This document shows, piece by piece, positions 34,852 to 47,100 of a stretch of 64,000 nt of DNA. The DNA comes from Coptis chinensis. Its lineage: Eukaryota; Streptophyta; Magnoliopsida; Ranunculales; Ranunculaceae. Location of the stretch: contig CM027377.1 of assembly GCA_015680905.1 (NCBI GenBank), forward strand, positions 34,248,501 through 34,312,500, in the 5' to 3' direction. Below the pieces are notes generated by a model, which worked only from the letters and a program-made list of their open reading frames with translations, did no database searches and was not told the DNA's origin. Position numbers and translations under genes: made by a program. The first letter of the stretch is position 1; each line of letters begins with the position of its first letter.

Positions 34852-34976
34852 GTATATATATATATATATTCCCATAACCAGAAAATTTGAGTGACTCATT
34901 TTGTTTTTTTGGAGTGAACTTCCAGCTCCTTCCTCTTTACCTCAGACCCTTTTTTTAAGAAAAGATTGAATTTGAG
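34852..34976 (+). promoter_or_regulatory. GWD1 core promoter and 5'UTR exon
   Basis: A TATATATA run (34852-34870) is followed by a pyrimidine-rich stretch (CTCCTTCCTCTTTACCTCAG) and a donor GAG|GTACTT with exon end at 34976. The matching acceptor TTTGAACAG at 35141 lies 15 bases before the start codon. This implies a non-coding first exon and a 165-bp leader intron. The transcription start is not fixed by sequence. Confidence 0.55.
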
Positions 34977-35156
34977 GTACTTTTTAGTGATTCGTTTCTT
35001 GTGTTAGAAGTAACTTTAAGATGATCAGTTATTTAAAATGATTTGGCAATTTTAGATTTAATTTGATGTCTAATAAATCTTGGATTTTTATTTGATACTT
35101 GAATTTTAGATGATTTTTACTGACACTTGTTATTTGAACAGTTATTGCTAAGGAAC

Positions 35157-38100
35157 ATGAGCAATACCCTAGGACATAGTATACTTACTCACTCTCTTTA
35201 CCGGACGAATGTTGTAGAGAGTCAGGGTAGACTTTCTGGAAACTATCTTTTTCAAGCAGCACTACATTTTAAAAAATCACCAATTCCGACCAAGTTTCGA
35301 TATAATCTCAATGTGAAGAAAGGAAAAGGTTCTAGAGGAGTAAGACATATGGTTTCACTTGTTCCAACTGCTCTACTTACTACAGATCCTGCTCCCGGGG
35401 TAATTGTGAACTCACATTTGAAATTTTATTTTATTCCGCTTTAACTATTTAATAATCTTCTTAGTTATCTCTATTGGCAAGGTTTCAGTTTCCTACACAA
35501 TGTATTCTGTTCTGTATAAAGGACACACCTTGTGAGAAAGTTGTTTGTATCAGGGGAAAAGAAGTAATTAAAGTTCGTCGCCCACGATTTAGGATGTGCA
35601 TAGAAACAATGGGATATATGTCTTTTTAAAAGATACTAGAATCAACCAAGGAGTGAGTTATCTGGTCATAAATATACAATTAAATGATCACAAACTTTGA
35701 ATCATATGAGAAAGGGACGATTAAACAAATTAAATATGATTGACTATTGTTTGCAGCAGATGCCATATGTGTACTGTACTTTCCTATGCTTTGTAAATAT
35801 ACTGTAAGGAGCAATTATTTAAGTTCTAGTTGTTCTCTGTTTCAACAGTTACATTTGGCGTGATCGCTATTGTATTTCCCAATGCATCGATCCAAGCCAA
35901 GAAAACTGCAAATTACTTGATTAAGATGTATAGTAGTACATTGAGACATTCAAATTAAAAGGAAAGGAAGGGTTTTTTTTTTTTTTTTAAGTAGATTAAT
36001 AATGGGCTTTTTGTTGCACTGGACTTGAATGCAGCAGAAGCGTCATCATTGGTGATGTTCGGACAGGTTTAAGTTTGTGTTAGAAGTGGGCATTCTCTAT
36101 TTCAATTTAAATTGCAATGGATGCATCATCTGGGGTGTTAGTTTTGACAGTTTTGTTATGCTTGCTGTGCCCTTTCTAATAAGATTCTGATTGATTTTGA
36201 CCACCCACACACACACACACACACACACCAAAAAGAAAAAAAGGATAGCTCTCTGAATGTGTAATTACAATGAATTTCTTTTTTGTATCAGCTTGCGAGG
36301 AAATTTAATCTTGATGGAAGTTCTGAATTACTGGTATTCACCCCTTATTCCACCTTTTTATCTCACTATAAAGTAACATTGGCAAAGCTTCACACGGAGC
36401 TCTAAACCGAGTTCTACTATCCTTAACAGATAGACATCAGTGCTCCTACTTCGGGGAATCTTTTACATGTCGATTTCCAAATTACAAATAACAGTAATTC
36501 TCTAACGCTTCACTGGGGTGGGCTTCATGATAAACAAAAGTAAGTTATCATCAGTATGTAACATTTTCAGCTGGAACCTGCTATTCCCTGATTTTTTATT
36601 TATTTTTTTACTACTGTTTTCTTTATAATTCCATGGAAATGAAATGAAACAATTTCTGCATTAGTCTGCCCTGGTACTTAATCGTATTTCATTTTTCAGG
36701 AGCTGGATTCTTCCTTCTCGCCAGCCTGATGGAACAAAAGTTTACAAAAAAAGAGCTCTTAGAACTCCTTTTATGAAAGTAAGTTATCTTGTGTTGCAGA
36801 AAATCGTCATTGGAGTATATCCACTTTAGTTGAGTAAGGATACTTTTCATCTTTGAATGTATCGAGTAATCGACTTTATTATGGTTTTCTCATAGTCTGC
36901 TTCAGGATCGTACCTGAAATTAGAGATTGACAGTCATGAAATACAAGCCATAGAGTTTCTTATAGTTGACGAGGCACAGAATAAATGGTTAGTAGTATTT
37001 GTGATTGCTTTCGATTTGGTTATTGTGTATACATTATTGCTATGTGAAAATAGTTTATTCCATCTGCTATGCTGGCAGGTTTAAAAATGATGGAGAGAAC
37101 TTTCATGTCGAACTGTTACCGAAAGACAGATCAAGTTTGAATGTTTCACTTCCCGAGGATCTTGTACAAGTTCAAGCATACATAAGGTGGGAAAGAAAGG
37201 GTAAGCAGATGTATACACCAGAGCAAGAAAAGGCAAGTCGTTTAACTTTTTATACGTAAGTAATAAAATTGTCTGGCCTACATGGCCCATCTTTCTATTA
37301 AATTTACATTTTGAGTTGAAATAGTTTTGTGACACTATAAGGATATATCCCATTTATATTCATGAAATGATAACATGATACATCTTGCTTGCTTCATTTA
37401 CTAGATGATGCAGTGCATAATTAGCTACTGTTAGAGTCTTATCTGTAGTTTTCTATCTGTGCTAGTTTCCAGTATTATAACTCATAGTTGTGAAAGCATT
37501 CCTTGGATAGCCAGTAAATCCCTATATGAGCTAACTAATCTGTAATTTAAGCTTACTTTAAATGTATTAAAAAAAAAAAAAAATCAAAAGAAAAAGAAGA
37601 AGGGAAAACAAACAAAGAGATAATCTGGAGAGAAAATAAAGAGTTGAAGTCGACTAAAGTTGTCAACAGTTTGGTTAAGGAACTTCGTCTAAACGCAAAA
37701 AATTTGAAGTTTTGTTGGTTTCCTTCTTTTTCTTTTCCATTTCCTTTTTTGTTTTTAATCTATTTATTTATTCCTGTCTATGTTTATGTTTTTGCATCTC
37801 TCTCTCTCTGGTTTTGCTTAGTCATTCGTTTTGTTCCTTTCGATAACCATTCTATTGATTACAGTAGAATCTGCTGTTTAGTTAATAGTTAATACCTTCG
37901 ACTTAAGCTACTACAGAAAGAAAGGAATCTGAGTGAAACTCTGTTCAGCTAATGACTATATAGGATATTTTTCTTCCACCTATATTAGTTTGATGACAAA
38001 CTATAAAACTTGTAATAGGTGGAGTATGAAGCAGCTCGAAATGAACTCTTGGATGAAATAGGAAGGGGCCTTTCTATTGAGGAGCTTCGAGTAAAACTTA

Positions 38101-41100
38101 CGAAGAAAAATGGTAAAAGTAAATCACAGGAGGCCAGTGTTCTTGGAAATAAGAGTGACATACCTGATGATTTAGCACAGATACAGGCATATATACGATG
38201 GGAGAAAGCAGGGAAACCCAATTATTCCCCTGATCAACAACTTGTAACTTTCGACGTTATTCTGCTTGACTGATTTCTTCCACATTAAATCTTCAAACTA
38301 TACTTTAAAAAATATGAAGCAGTCTTTAATTCCTTTTAAATCTTTTAAGTTGGCTTTTAATATTGTATTTGGCATGGATCCTGTTTTAAACAGATTGAAT
38401 TTGAAGAAGCTAGAAAAGAATTGCAAACTATGTTAGAAAAGGGTTCTACTGTTGAAGAGATACGAAAGAAAATTACAAAGGGAAAGAATCTAAGTAAGGC
38501 TTCCAATCAGATACCGGACAGAAGATATTCTACTCCTGAAAGGATCAAGCGCAAACAAAGAGATTTCATGAAGCTTCTCAATAAATATGATGCGAAATCT
38601 ATTGAAGAAAAATCTATTGCATCTATAGATCCTGCCACACCAAGAGTTTTATCGCCGATTGAATTGTTTTCGAAGTCTAAGGAAGAGCAAGATAGCGGCT
38701 CCATCATAAATAAAAAAGTCTTTAAGCTTGGGAACAAAGAAGTTCTGGTTAGATTATCACTTGCTTATGATATTTCTTTCAGGATATAATCCATATCAGT
38801 TTATTTTCTAATATTGTGTTTATGTTCACAATTTTAAGGCACTGGTAACCAAGCCACTTGGTAAGATTAAAGTCCATTTGGCTACAGACCTTGATGGACC
38901 ACTGACCCTTCACTGGGCTCTATCCAAAAAAGGTGGAGAGTGGGAGGTAACAGCATTTTGTTATTCACTAGACTAACATCAATTAACTGTATTTCAAATA
39001 TTTAAGTAAGCCTTTGTTCTTTTCCTTATATCACTTGCATTTCATTTTTTCTTCCTAATTATTATGTCTTGTGGACATATTTCAGGCACCACCTCCAAGT
39101 ATAGTGCCCCAAGGTTCAGTTATGTTAGAAAGAGCTAGTGAGACACAATTCGGAGAGAGCTCTTCCACTAACCCTCCTTACCAGGTTTGGAAAAGTTTGA
39201 CTTGTTTCCAAGGGCCTAAATTGCTAAGTTACATTGACATGGATACGTGTGTCCGTATCCGACACAAATATGAAGTGTCTGACACAGCAAAATGTCAAAA
39301 GTTGAGGTATATCACATACAATATGTGTCTGTGTCGGGTGCAACATGGACACGGTGTACGTATCCGACTGTTGATGCATATTATTTTTAAAATATGGCAA
39401 GCCCATATAACATAGCTAAATAGACAATTAAACATTGTTTTGCACTTTGATTTACTAATAACTTATGGATTTTGACTGCCATTGTTGTATAAGACATCTT
39501 TGCATCCTAATAATTTTATCAGGTGCAATCCCTTGAAATTGTGATTGGAGAAGAAAATTTTGTAGGGATGCCATTTGTCCTTCGATCTGGTCAAAACTGG
39601 ATGAAGAATGATGGCTCTGACTTTTACATTGAATTTAGCAGTGGAGCTAAGAAGGTTAAAAAGGTTACTATATCTCTAACTTGAAAGATAGGATTTATTA
39701 AGAACTGTGTGTAGATCAATTCTGTTTATATTAATTTATTCACTACGGAGTACAGTACTTTTCAATTTTCACTGACTAAACCTCCTCTCATGGAAGGATG
39801 CGGGTGATGGAAAAGGTACTGCAAAGGCTTTGTTGGAGAAAATAGCACAGATGGAACGTGAAGCTCAGAAGTCCTTTATGCATAGGTTAGTGATTTTTAA
39901 GGCACTTCTTTGTGGTTGCACAAGTTACATTTTTCCTTGTTAGAGTTTGTTCACGTATGCAGATGTCTAAAATGACTCCAGAAGAAGAAAGAAAAATCAA
40001 AATAAATTACAGAATAGTATTTTCTTCAACCCCTGTTGTCCTTAAAAAAAAGCAACCTATACAAATTTGACACTTACCATTTGCTACACATCCTTGGTCC
40101 GAACCAAGTTAGCAGAATTTTCGATGAGCCGAAACTTACCCACGAAAGAATCCTCTTACAAGCTGATTCCAAGAAACATGAAGCTTATCCCATCTTAATT
40201 CATTCCCGAATACATTTTCATTTTTCGGATTTAGTTTCAGCTACATGCATAATATCTTCCATGCCACCATATTTCTGATTATGGTCGATCACTATCAAAC
40301 TTTGTTTCCACATTCAGCATTTTGGCAATGGGTCGGTGGAGACCCTTAACTATAGCATTTCTACCAAGGAAGTGGAATCTTCGAATTATACAGCTCAAGA
40401 TACTCAGAGAACCATCTGACTTTAAAGCATTCATACACGTGGGTTGGCTCTTATAAAATATGGGTTGGCCCTTCGTTTTTTCAAACTTGTGCTGGTATTG
40501 AAAGTAGGATCCTATAACCTATTTCCCAACAAATCCACGGTTCTGTTCTTCCATTAATTTGTTACCTCACATCGTCCTAATGGAGATTTAATTTAGTGTA
40601 TTATTTTCTCTGTCACAGATTTAACATCGCCGCAGATCTAATGAAGTGGGCCAGTGATTCTGGAGAATTGGGTCTAGCCGGGATTGTTGTTTGGATGAGG
40701 TTTATGGCGACAAGACAACTCATATGGAATAAGAACTACAACGTGAAGCCACGGTAAATGTCTTACTAGACAAGTTGATCCGTGCCACTGAGATTAAACT
40801 CACACCAAGAGGTTAATACCGGTGACCTGCTCATGGGTTCTAATGGTGTACATCTGGGGTTTTTGTGTCCCTCCAGTTCCCAAATGTTATACAAGATCCT
40901 TCAAAGCTCTGTGCTATTGCTACTTCGGTTCTGAAAATTCCCTCTCCTGTAATTGCAGTGAAATCAGTAAAGCTCAGGATAGGCTCACTGACTTGCTTCA
41001 AGATATATACAAAAGTCATCCTCAGCAGCGAGAACTTTTACGAATGATCATGTCAACTGTCGGTCGTGGTGGTGAAGGTGATGTGGGGCAGCGTATTAGG

Positions 41101-44100
41101 GATGAAATTCTGGTTATCCAGGTACATGTTGGGTTTATGCTTAAGAATATAGTTTTCCTTGATCTCTGTGAAGTTACAATGATTGTTTTTTTGTAGAGAA
41201 ACAATGAATGCAAAGGAGGAATGATGGAGGAATGGCATCAGAAGTTGCACAACAACACTAGTCCCGATGATGTTGTTATCTGTCAGGTATTTAGTTAGCA
41301 ACGTAAGGTGAACATCTTCATCAGTTTCAATATTAAACTTCATTTGGTTTTGGTTCTTCTTTCAGGCACTTATTGATCATATTAAAAGTGACTTTGACAT
41401 GAGTGTTTATTGGAAAACTCTGAATTCAAATGGCATAACAAAAGAACGCCTTTTAAGTTATGATCGTGGTATCCATTCTGAACCAAATTTGAGGAGGGAT
41501 CAGAAGGAGGGGCTTCTGAGGGATCTTGGAAATTACATGAGAACTTTAAAGGTTGGTTTGAGAATCCTTTTTCAGAGTTTAGTCAAATATTCATATCATC
41601 CAATTACATAATTTCTTTGAATATCTGTTTTATATGTTTAGAGATACACAAGATATTCAATATATCAAGCAAACTATCAACTGCAAGATATAATGCAAAG
41701 CTGATAGTTTTCACTGTGTGAAAACTCCCCAAATGATAATTGTGTCGTAATCTTCAATTTACCATTTTGCACTTCTTTGGTTCTTCTAACTTGACTGTAT
41801 CTTGAGAAAATTCAACGAAATTACGTTCTAGATTTTCTTACAAATCCCTTGTTAAAGATTGAAGATAAATAGCAGAAACCAACATTGTAGATTGATTGAA
41901 GCAAGGGCCAAAAATGTCCCGATTTATTGGTAAATGTCGGCTATTTTTGGGAAGCTGAGAACTATATCAACAGAGATTCAACTGATTGTGTAAGTTTGAC
42001 ATGTTATATATTTCCTGCAATTCTTGGAAGAGGTTAAAATCTAATACCTTGAGTGTTTGATCTGATTGTTCAAAATACTAGGTAATAGAGTTAATTTGAT
42101 AGAAAATCAGAAATGCAAAAACAGAAGGAAAAAGTATAAGAAAGAAGATGTCTGAACTCTGAAGTACTCTAAATATGTGGCAGCAAACTATTTTGCAGAT
42201 ATCATGCAAAATAGAATTGTTGTAGGTTGTCTTTCATTTGTTTCCAGTTTTTTCGTGGCCCCCCAGATTATTATCTGATATCCTAGTGTTACCCAATATA
42301 TATATATATATATATATATTCTTTTTCTATGTTAATTTTCTTATGGACCCATAAAAGTTTTCCAGTAGAGTATCCCACATTATTCTAATAATAGGATTTT
42401 GGAGAGTGACGATGCAGGCTGTACATTCAGGTGCAGATCTTGAGTCTGCTGTGGCAAATTGCATGGGGTATAAGGCTGAGGTAAAGTCAATTTCAAATCA
42501 GGCCATCTGGAAGAAAAATGTAACTTTACTATTTATTTAGATTTTTATATTCCTTCAGGGGAAGGGCTTCATGGTTGGGGTGAGCATAAATCCTATATCT
42601 GGCTTGCCTGATGGATTTCCGGTAATATTCTCTGCTTTAGAAGTTCAAAATTTTCACCAGTGTTGGGCCAACAGGAAAGAAGTTTCATGCTTGTGCTTGA
42701 TAACCTTGTGAACAGGAACTGCTGCGATTTGTTTTAGATCATGTTGAAGATAAGAAAGTAGAACCTCTACTTGAGGTGCGTGAAACAGTGATACATGCAT
42801 CACGGTGTTTCTTCTCTTTCTTGCAGTCTTATACTTATTTGAGTCTTCAATGTAGGGTTTGTTAGAAGCTCGTGAGGAGCTCCGACCATTACTTCTTAAA
42901 CCTCATGATCGACTTAGAGATCTTTTGTTCCTGGACATTGCTCTTGACTCAACAGTTAGAACAGCCATTGAAAGGGGATATGAAGAGCTGAATGATACTG
43001 GACCAGAGGTATATCATTTTGCATGGATGTTTTCATTATCCTTTTCAATTAAATACACTTTATTTTTTCTTCCCTTTATGTTGATCATTTTTTTTTCTGT
43101 TTCTTTAGATTTTTATTTACACTGTGGTCTATAAATCAAGCAATTGGTTTTGACTTTACACTAAAACGTTAACCTAATCTGTTTAATTCTCTTGCAGAAA
43201 ATTATGTATTTTATCACTCTAGTTCTTGAAAATCTTGCACTTTCGTCTGACAATAATGAGGATCTACTCTACTGCTTAAAGGTATCTCTTGGTGAATCTA
43301 TTAGTTTCTTGTTTACTCTTCAGAAATTTTTTGTGTTATGTTGAAGGCATAATTTATGTAGCTTAAACGACAAATGCCTCCAGTGTTTTCTAAAGCTGCA
43401 GGAGATTCAGAGCTATGAATTTATTATAAGTTCTGGTAAATAGAGTGGTAAAATTAACTAATAACAACCAGATGTTGTATAATTTGCAACAGAAGCAGTT
43501 GCTTTCTGGTGAGATTAAGTGACACTCGGTTTATAATTTTTTCTAAAGACCTCTGTATAACACCTTATTTATTTATTTTTTGATTGGCAAGCCTGTTTTA
43601 GATGAGATCAGTAACTCTGTATAACACCATACAAATGCGTCAAGATTAAGTGAAAACCATGCCAACAATCAGACACTTAACACTTAAATTTAGATTTGAA
43701 ACAGTCACCATTTGGAAAGAGTTCCAATCATAATTAAAAGGAAAATACCTTCCTTACTCGGGCACTGCACTCTCTTATCTTTATTCTGCATCAGGAGGTA
43801 ACTCTTCAAGCCTGGACTTAAGGGATGCTAACACATTGCTCTACCAATCACTTAGACTTTTGTGCAATTCCTGGTTGAATGTTATGAACCCATTAAATCT
43901 AAGCATAAATTAGGAGATGGGCTGTTCCTAAAAGTCGGATAAGTTAAAGAAACAAAGGAAACAGTAGGAAGGGGCCTATAGTTGTAATGAACTTGGATCC
44001 ACTTCTGAAGAATCTGGTCCTGCCTTGGAATAGACTGTACACCTCTCACTTTTCCTTTTTTGAGTTATTTACCTTACAAGTCTCTTATTTCTGTTTAAGT

Positions 44101-47100
44101 TTTATGAGGAACTTCTGAATCTTTGAGCGTACAGTTGCTCTTACATGATGTATTCGTGGTGATTTGCAAAATTATTCTTTTCATCTTTGTTTTCTTTTTA
44201 AGATTTTGACTATTTTGACTTGTTTTTGGTACTCCTTTTATTTTTGAAGGGATGGAATCATGCCCTTAGCATGTCTAAGAGTAGAGATGATCACTGGGCA
44301 CTATATGCGAAATCAGTCCTTGACAGGACACGACTTGCTCTTGCAAGCAAGGCTGAGCACTATGATCAAGTTCTCCAACGCTCTGCTGAGTATCTTGGAT
44401 CATTGCTTGGTGTTGATCAATCAGCTGTAAGTTTTATTTATATTCAGGTCTTGTATGTTCTCCTTTGTAGCTGGCTTGAATTCCTTAACTCAAAAGCACT
44501 TCGTGCAGGTAAATATTTTCACTGAAGAAATTATTCGTGCTGGATCAGTGGCATCCCTGTCGTCACTTGTTAATCGGCTTGACCCTGTACTGAGGAAGAC
44601 AGCTAATCTCGGAAGGTACTTTATATACTTATTCTCTACCTGATCTGTCACTGATAAATTGAGAACTGGTTTAGTATGCAGTCTCATGAAAGGTCTACGG
44701 CTGTATTTGGTTTAGTGAACTAAGATTTCTGGTAAATGAGAGACAACAAGAGAAGAGGGAAGAAGTGACAGTTACCCACCTTCTCCAATCAATTTAAGGA
44801 AAATGAATATCCTTCTTAAAAACAGTGTTGCTTTCCTTGTGTTTAGAATGTGACTATTCGTTTGGTCTCTTTCTCTTTAATTCCATCCATGATATTGTTA
44901 CCTATCTTTACAAAATTACCCTTCAGTTTCTAGTAATTTTTATTCTTTGAATCAAACACAGCCATATCTCAGAGATTTAAATTTAATTTTCTGAAAGAAA
45001 TGAAAATTACTTTCTAATGCAACCTTAGCTGGACTTAAACAGTTGGCAGGTCATCAGCCCAGTTGAAGCAGTTGGATATGTTGTAGTTGTTGATGAACTG
45101 CTCGCTGTTCAGAATAAGTCTTATGAAAAACCAACTGTTTTAGTGGCAAGAAGTGTTAGGGGAGAGGAAGAAATTCCAGATGGTGCAGTTGCAGTGCTGA
45201 CGCCTGACATGCCAGATGTTTTATCACATGTTTCTGTGAGGGCAAGAAATAGCAAGGTAACTTTTTACGCTAATAATCATGTGGTACCTCTGCTTCTGGC
45301 TTTTAGTGGACAATTCATTTTTTAGTAACTTCAGTTCTAATATTTCAGTTTCGTTTATTCCCTTGGCAGGTCTGTTTTGCTACATGCTTTGACCCCAACA
45401 TTCTAAATGACCTTATGGGGAAAGAAGGGAAACTGTTACAGCTGAAACCTACTTCTGCAGATATTGTATACAGGTAATCTCATTATTCAAATCTACGAGC
45501 TCTAATATATTTACTCATATTGTGTGATTTCACAACTTTTGCGTACTTACTTTTTATTTTGTCGGTTCCTATTAATTAATTTATGAGAGATTTTTTTCTT
45601 CAGTTAACGAGAGATTTTTCTTCATCTAAACTATGAGAATTTAATTCATGTTCTTTATCTCAGCGAGGTCAAGGACAGTGAACTTCAAGGTGCAGGTTCA
45701 ACAAATTTTAAAGATGATGATTCCCCATCTCTTACATTGGTCAAGAAGAAATTTTGTGGTAGATATGCTGTATCATCTGATGAGTTCACCAGTGAAATGG
45801 TTAGGCATGCCAAATTTGTTTATTTGAGTTATATTTGTGATTTCAACCTCCTAACAACTTCAGAAGGCTACTTAAAGCTTCTCTTACCTACACTCTATAT
45901 TGAGTGCATTTATCAAGTTAGTCTATCTTGTTATTTGAGGGTGTGACTTCATTTAACTATTCTAGGTTGGAGCCAAATCACGCAATATTGCATACCTAAA
46001 AGGAAAAGTACCACCCTCGGTAGGAATTCCAACGTCGGTTGCCCTTCCATTTGGTGTTTTTGAGAAGGTTCTTTCGGATGCTTCTAACAAGGTTCGTCTC
46101 ATCTCTTGCAATTTGTATGTGCATCCATTGTTTCTTTTAAATATGTAAACTAACTTCATATTTTAATTTGTTCATACGACTTTATCTAAAGATATATCTT
46201 CTACAAATGAACCTAAGAAAAGAAAAATAGAAAAATAAAATTATCTATGACCACGACACTCTCAAGGTCATTTCATAGTGATGGTCAACTGTGGCATGCA
46301 CCCACGAAGCTGGAAGCTGTTCTCTCTTTCTTAAAAGCTACACATGATTACAGTCGAACTACACTATGCGTCATGTCACTGCTGAGTATATTGGCATGCA
46401 TATTTAAATATGTTCTCCAGCATTCATGACTGTTGAACCGTAAGAGAAAAGTGAATCTAATTATTATTTGATCTGGATAGGTAATTAATATATGTTTAGA
46501 ACTGTGCATGTATTTGTCTCAATTTGCCAACAAACGTTAAAGTTCTCTTTCTCCTAGGTTCAGTCAATCTATCTTTGTTCGTCTGTTGATTTTCTGTTAA
46601 CGGAAGTTTTTTTTTCCCCTTTTCTTTTCATTGATGGTTACTAGATTACAGCGTACCCATTACTGTGGACTTTGAATGGGGACAGGTCACTACTAAGAAA
46701 GAAGTTGTGTGATACACTTTTAATATGTCCATCGTTATCTTGTCCTCACAATTTGGTTAATCCCTGTTTGGGTCATTTCATTCAGTCAGCCCTTTTTCAC
46801 ATCTGTATATACACTTTTAGTTCGATGTTATGATGTTTTGTTTGCTATAATGATTAAAGTAGTTAGTTTACAATAAAATCTTAATTTTATTTGTTTCTTA
46901 TTGCAGGCAGTGGCAACCACATTACAGTCCTTAAAGGAAAGGTTACGAGAAGGAGACTCCAATGCACTTGGTGAGATCCGCCAGGCGGTTTTACGGCTTG
47001 CAGCGCCTCCTCAATTGGTATAGTAAATGATGCGATTGTATAGCGAATTGATTGAGAATTGGCCCCAAAATTATCCCACCTTAGCCTGACAACAGCTAGT

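Noticed and set aside
35127-35156. Upstream in-frame TTG as start of GWD1
   Set aside because: The frame is open 30 bases farther up but only through a non-ATG codon in or before the leader-intron acceptor; the ATG at 35157 gives the family-typical MSNTLG start.
40036-40278. 80-codon ORF in GWD1 intron 12
   Set aside because: Intronic, no recognised domain and no evidence of its own gene structure.
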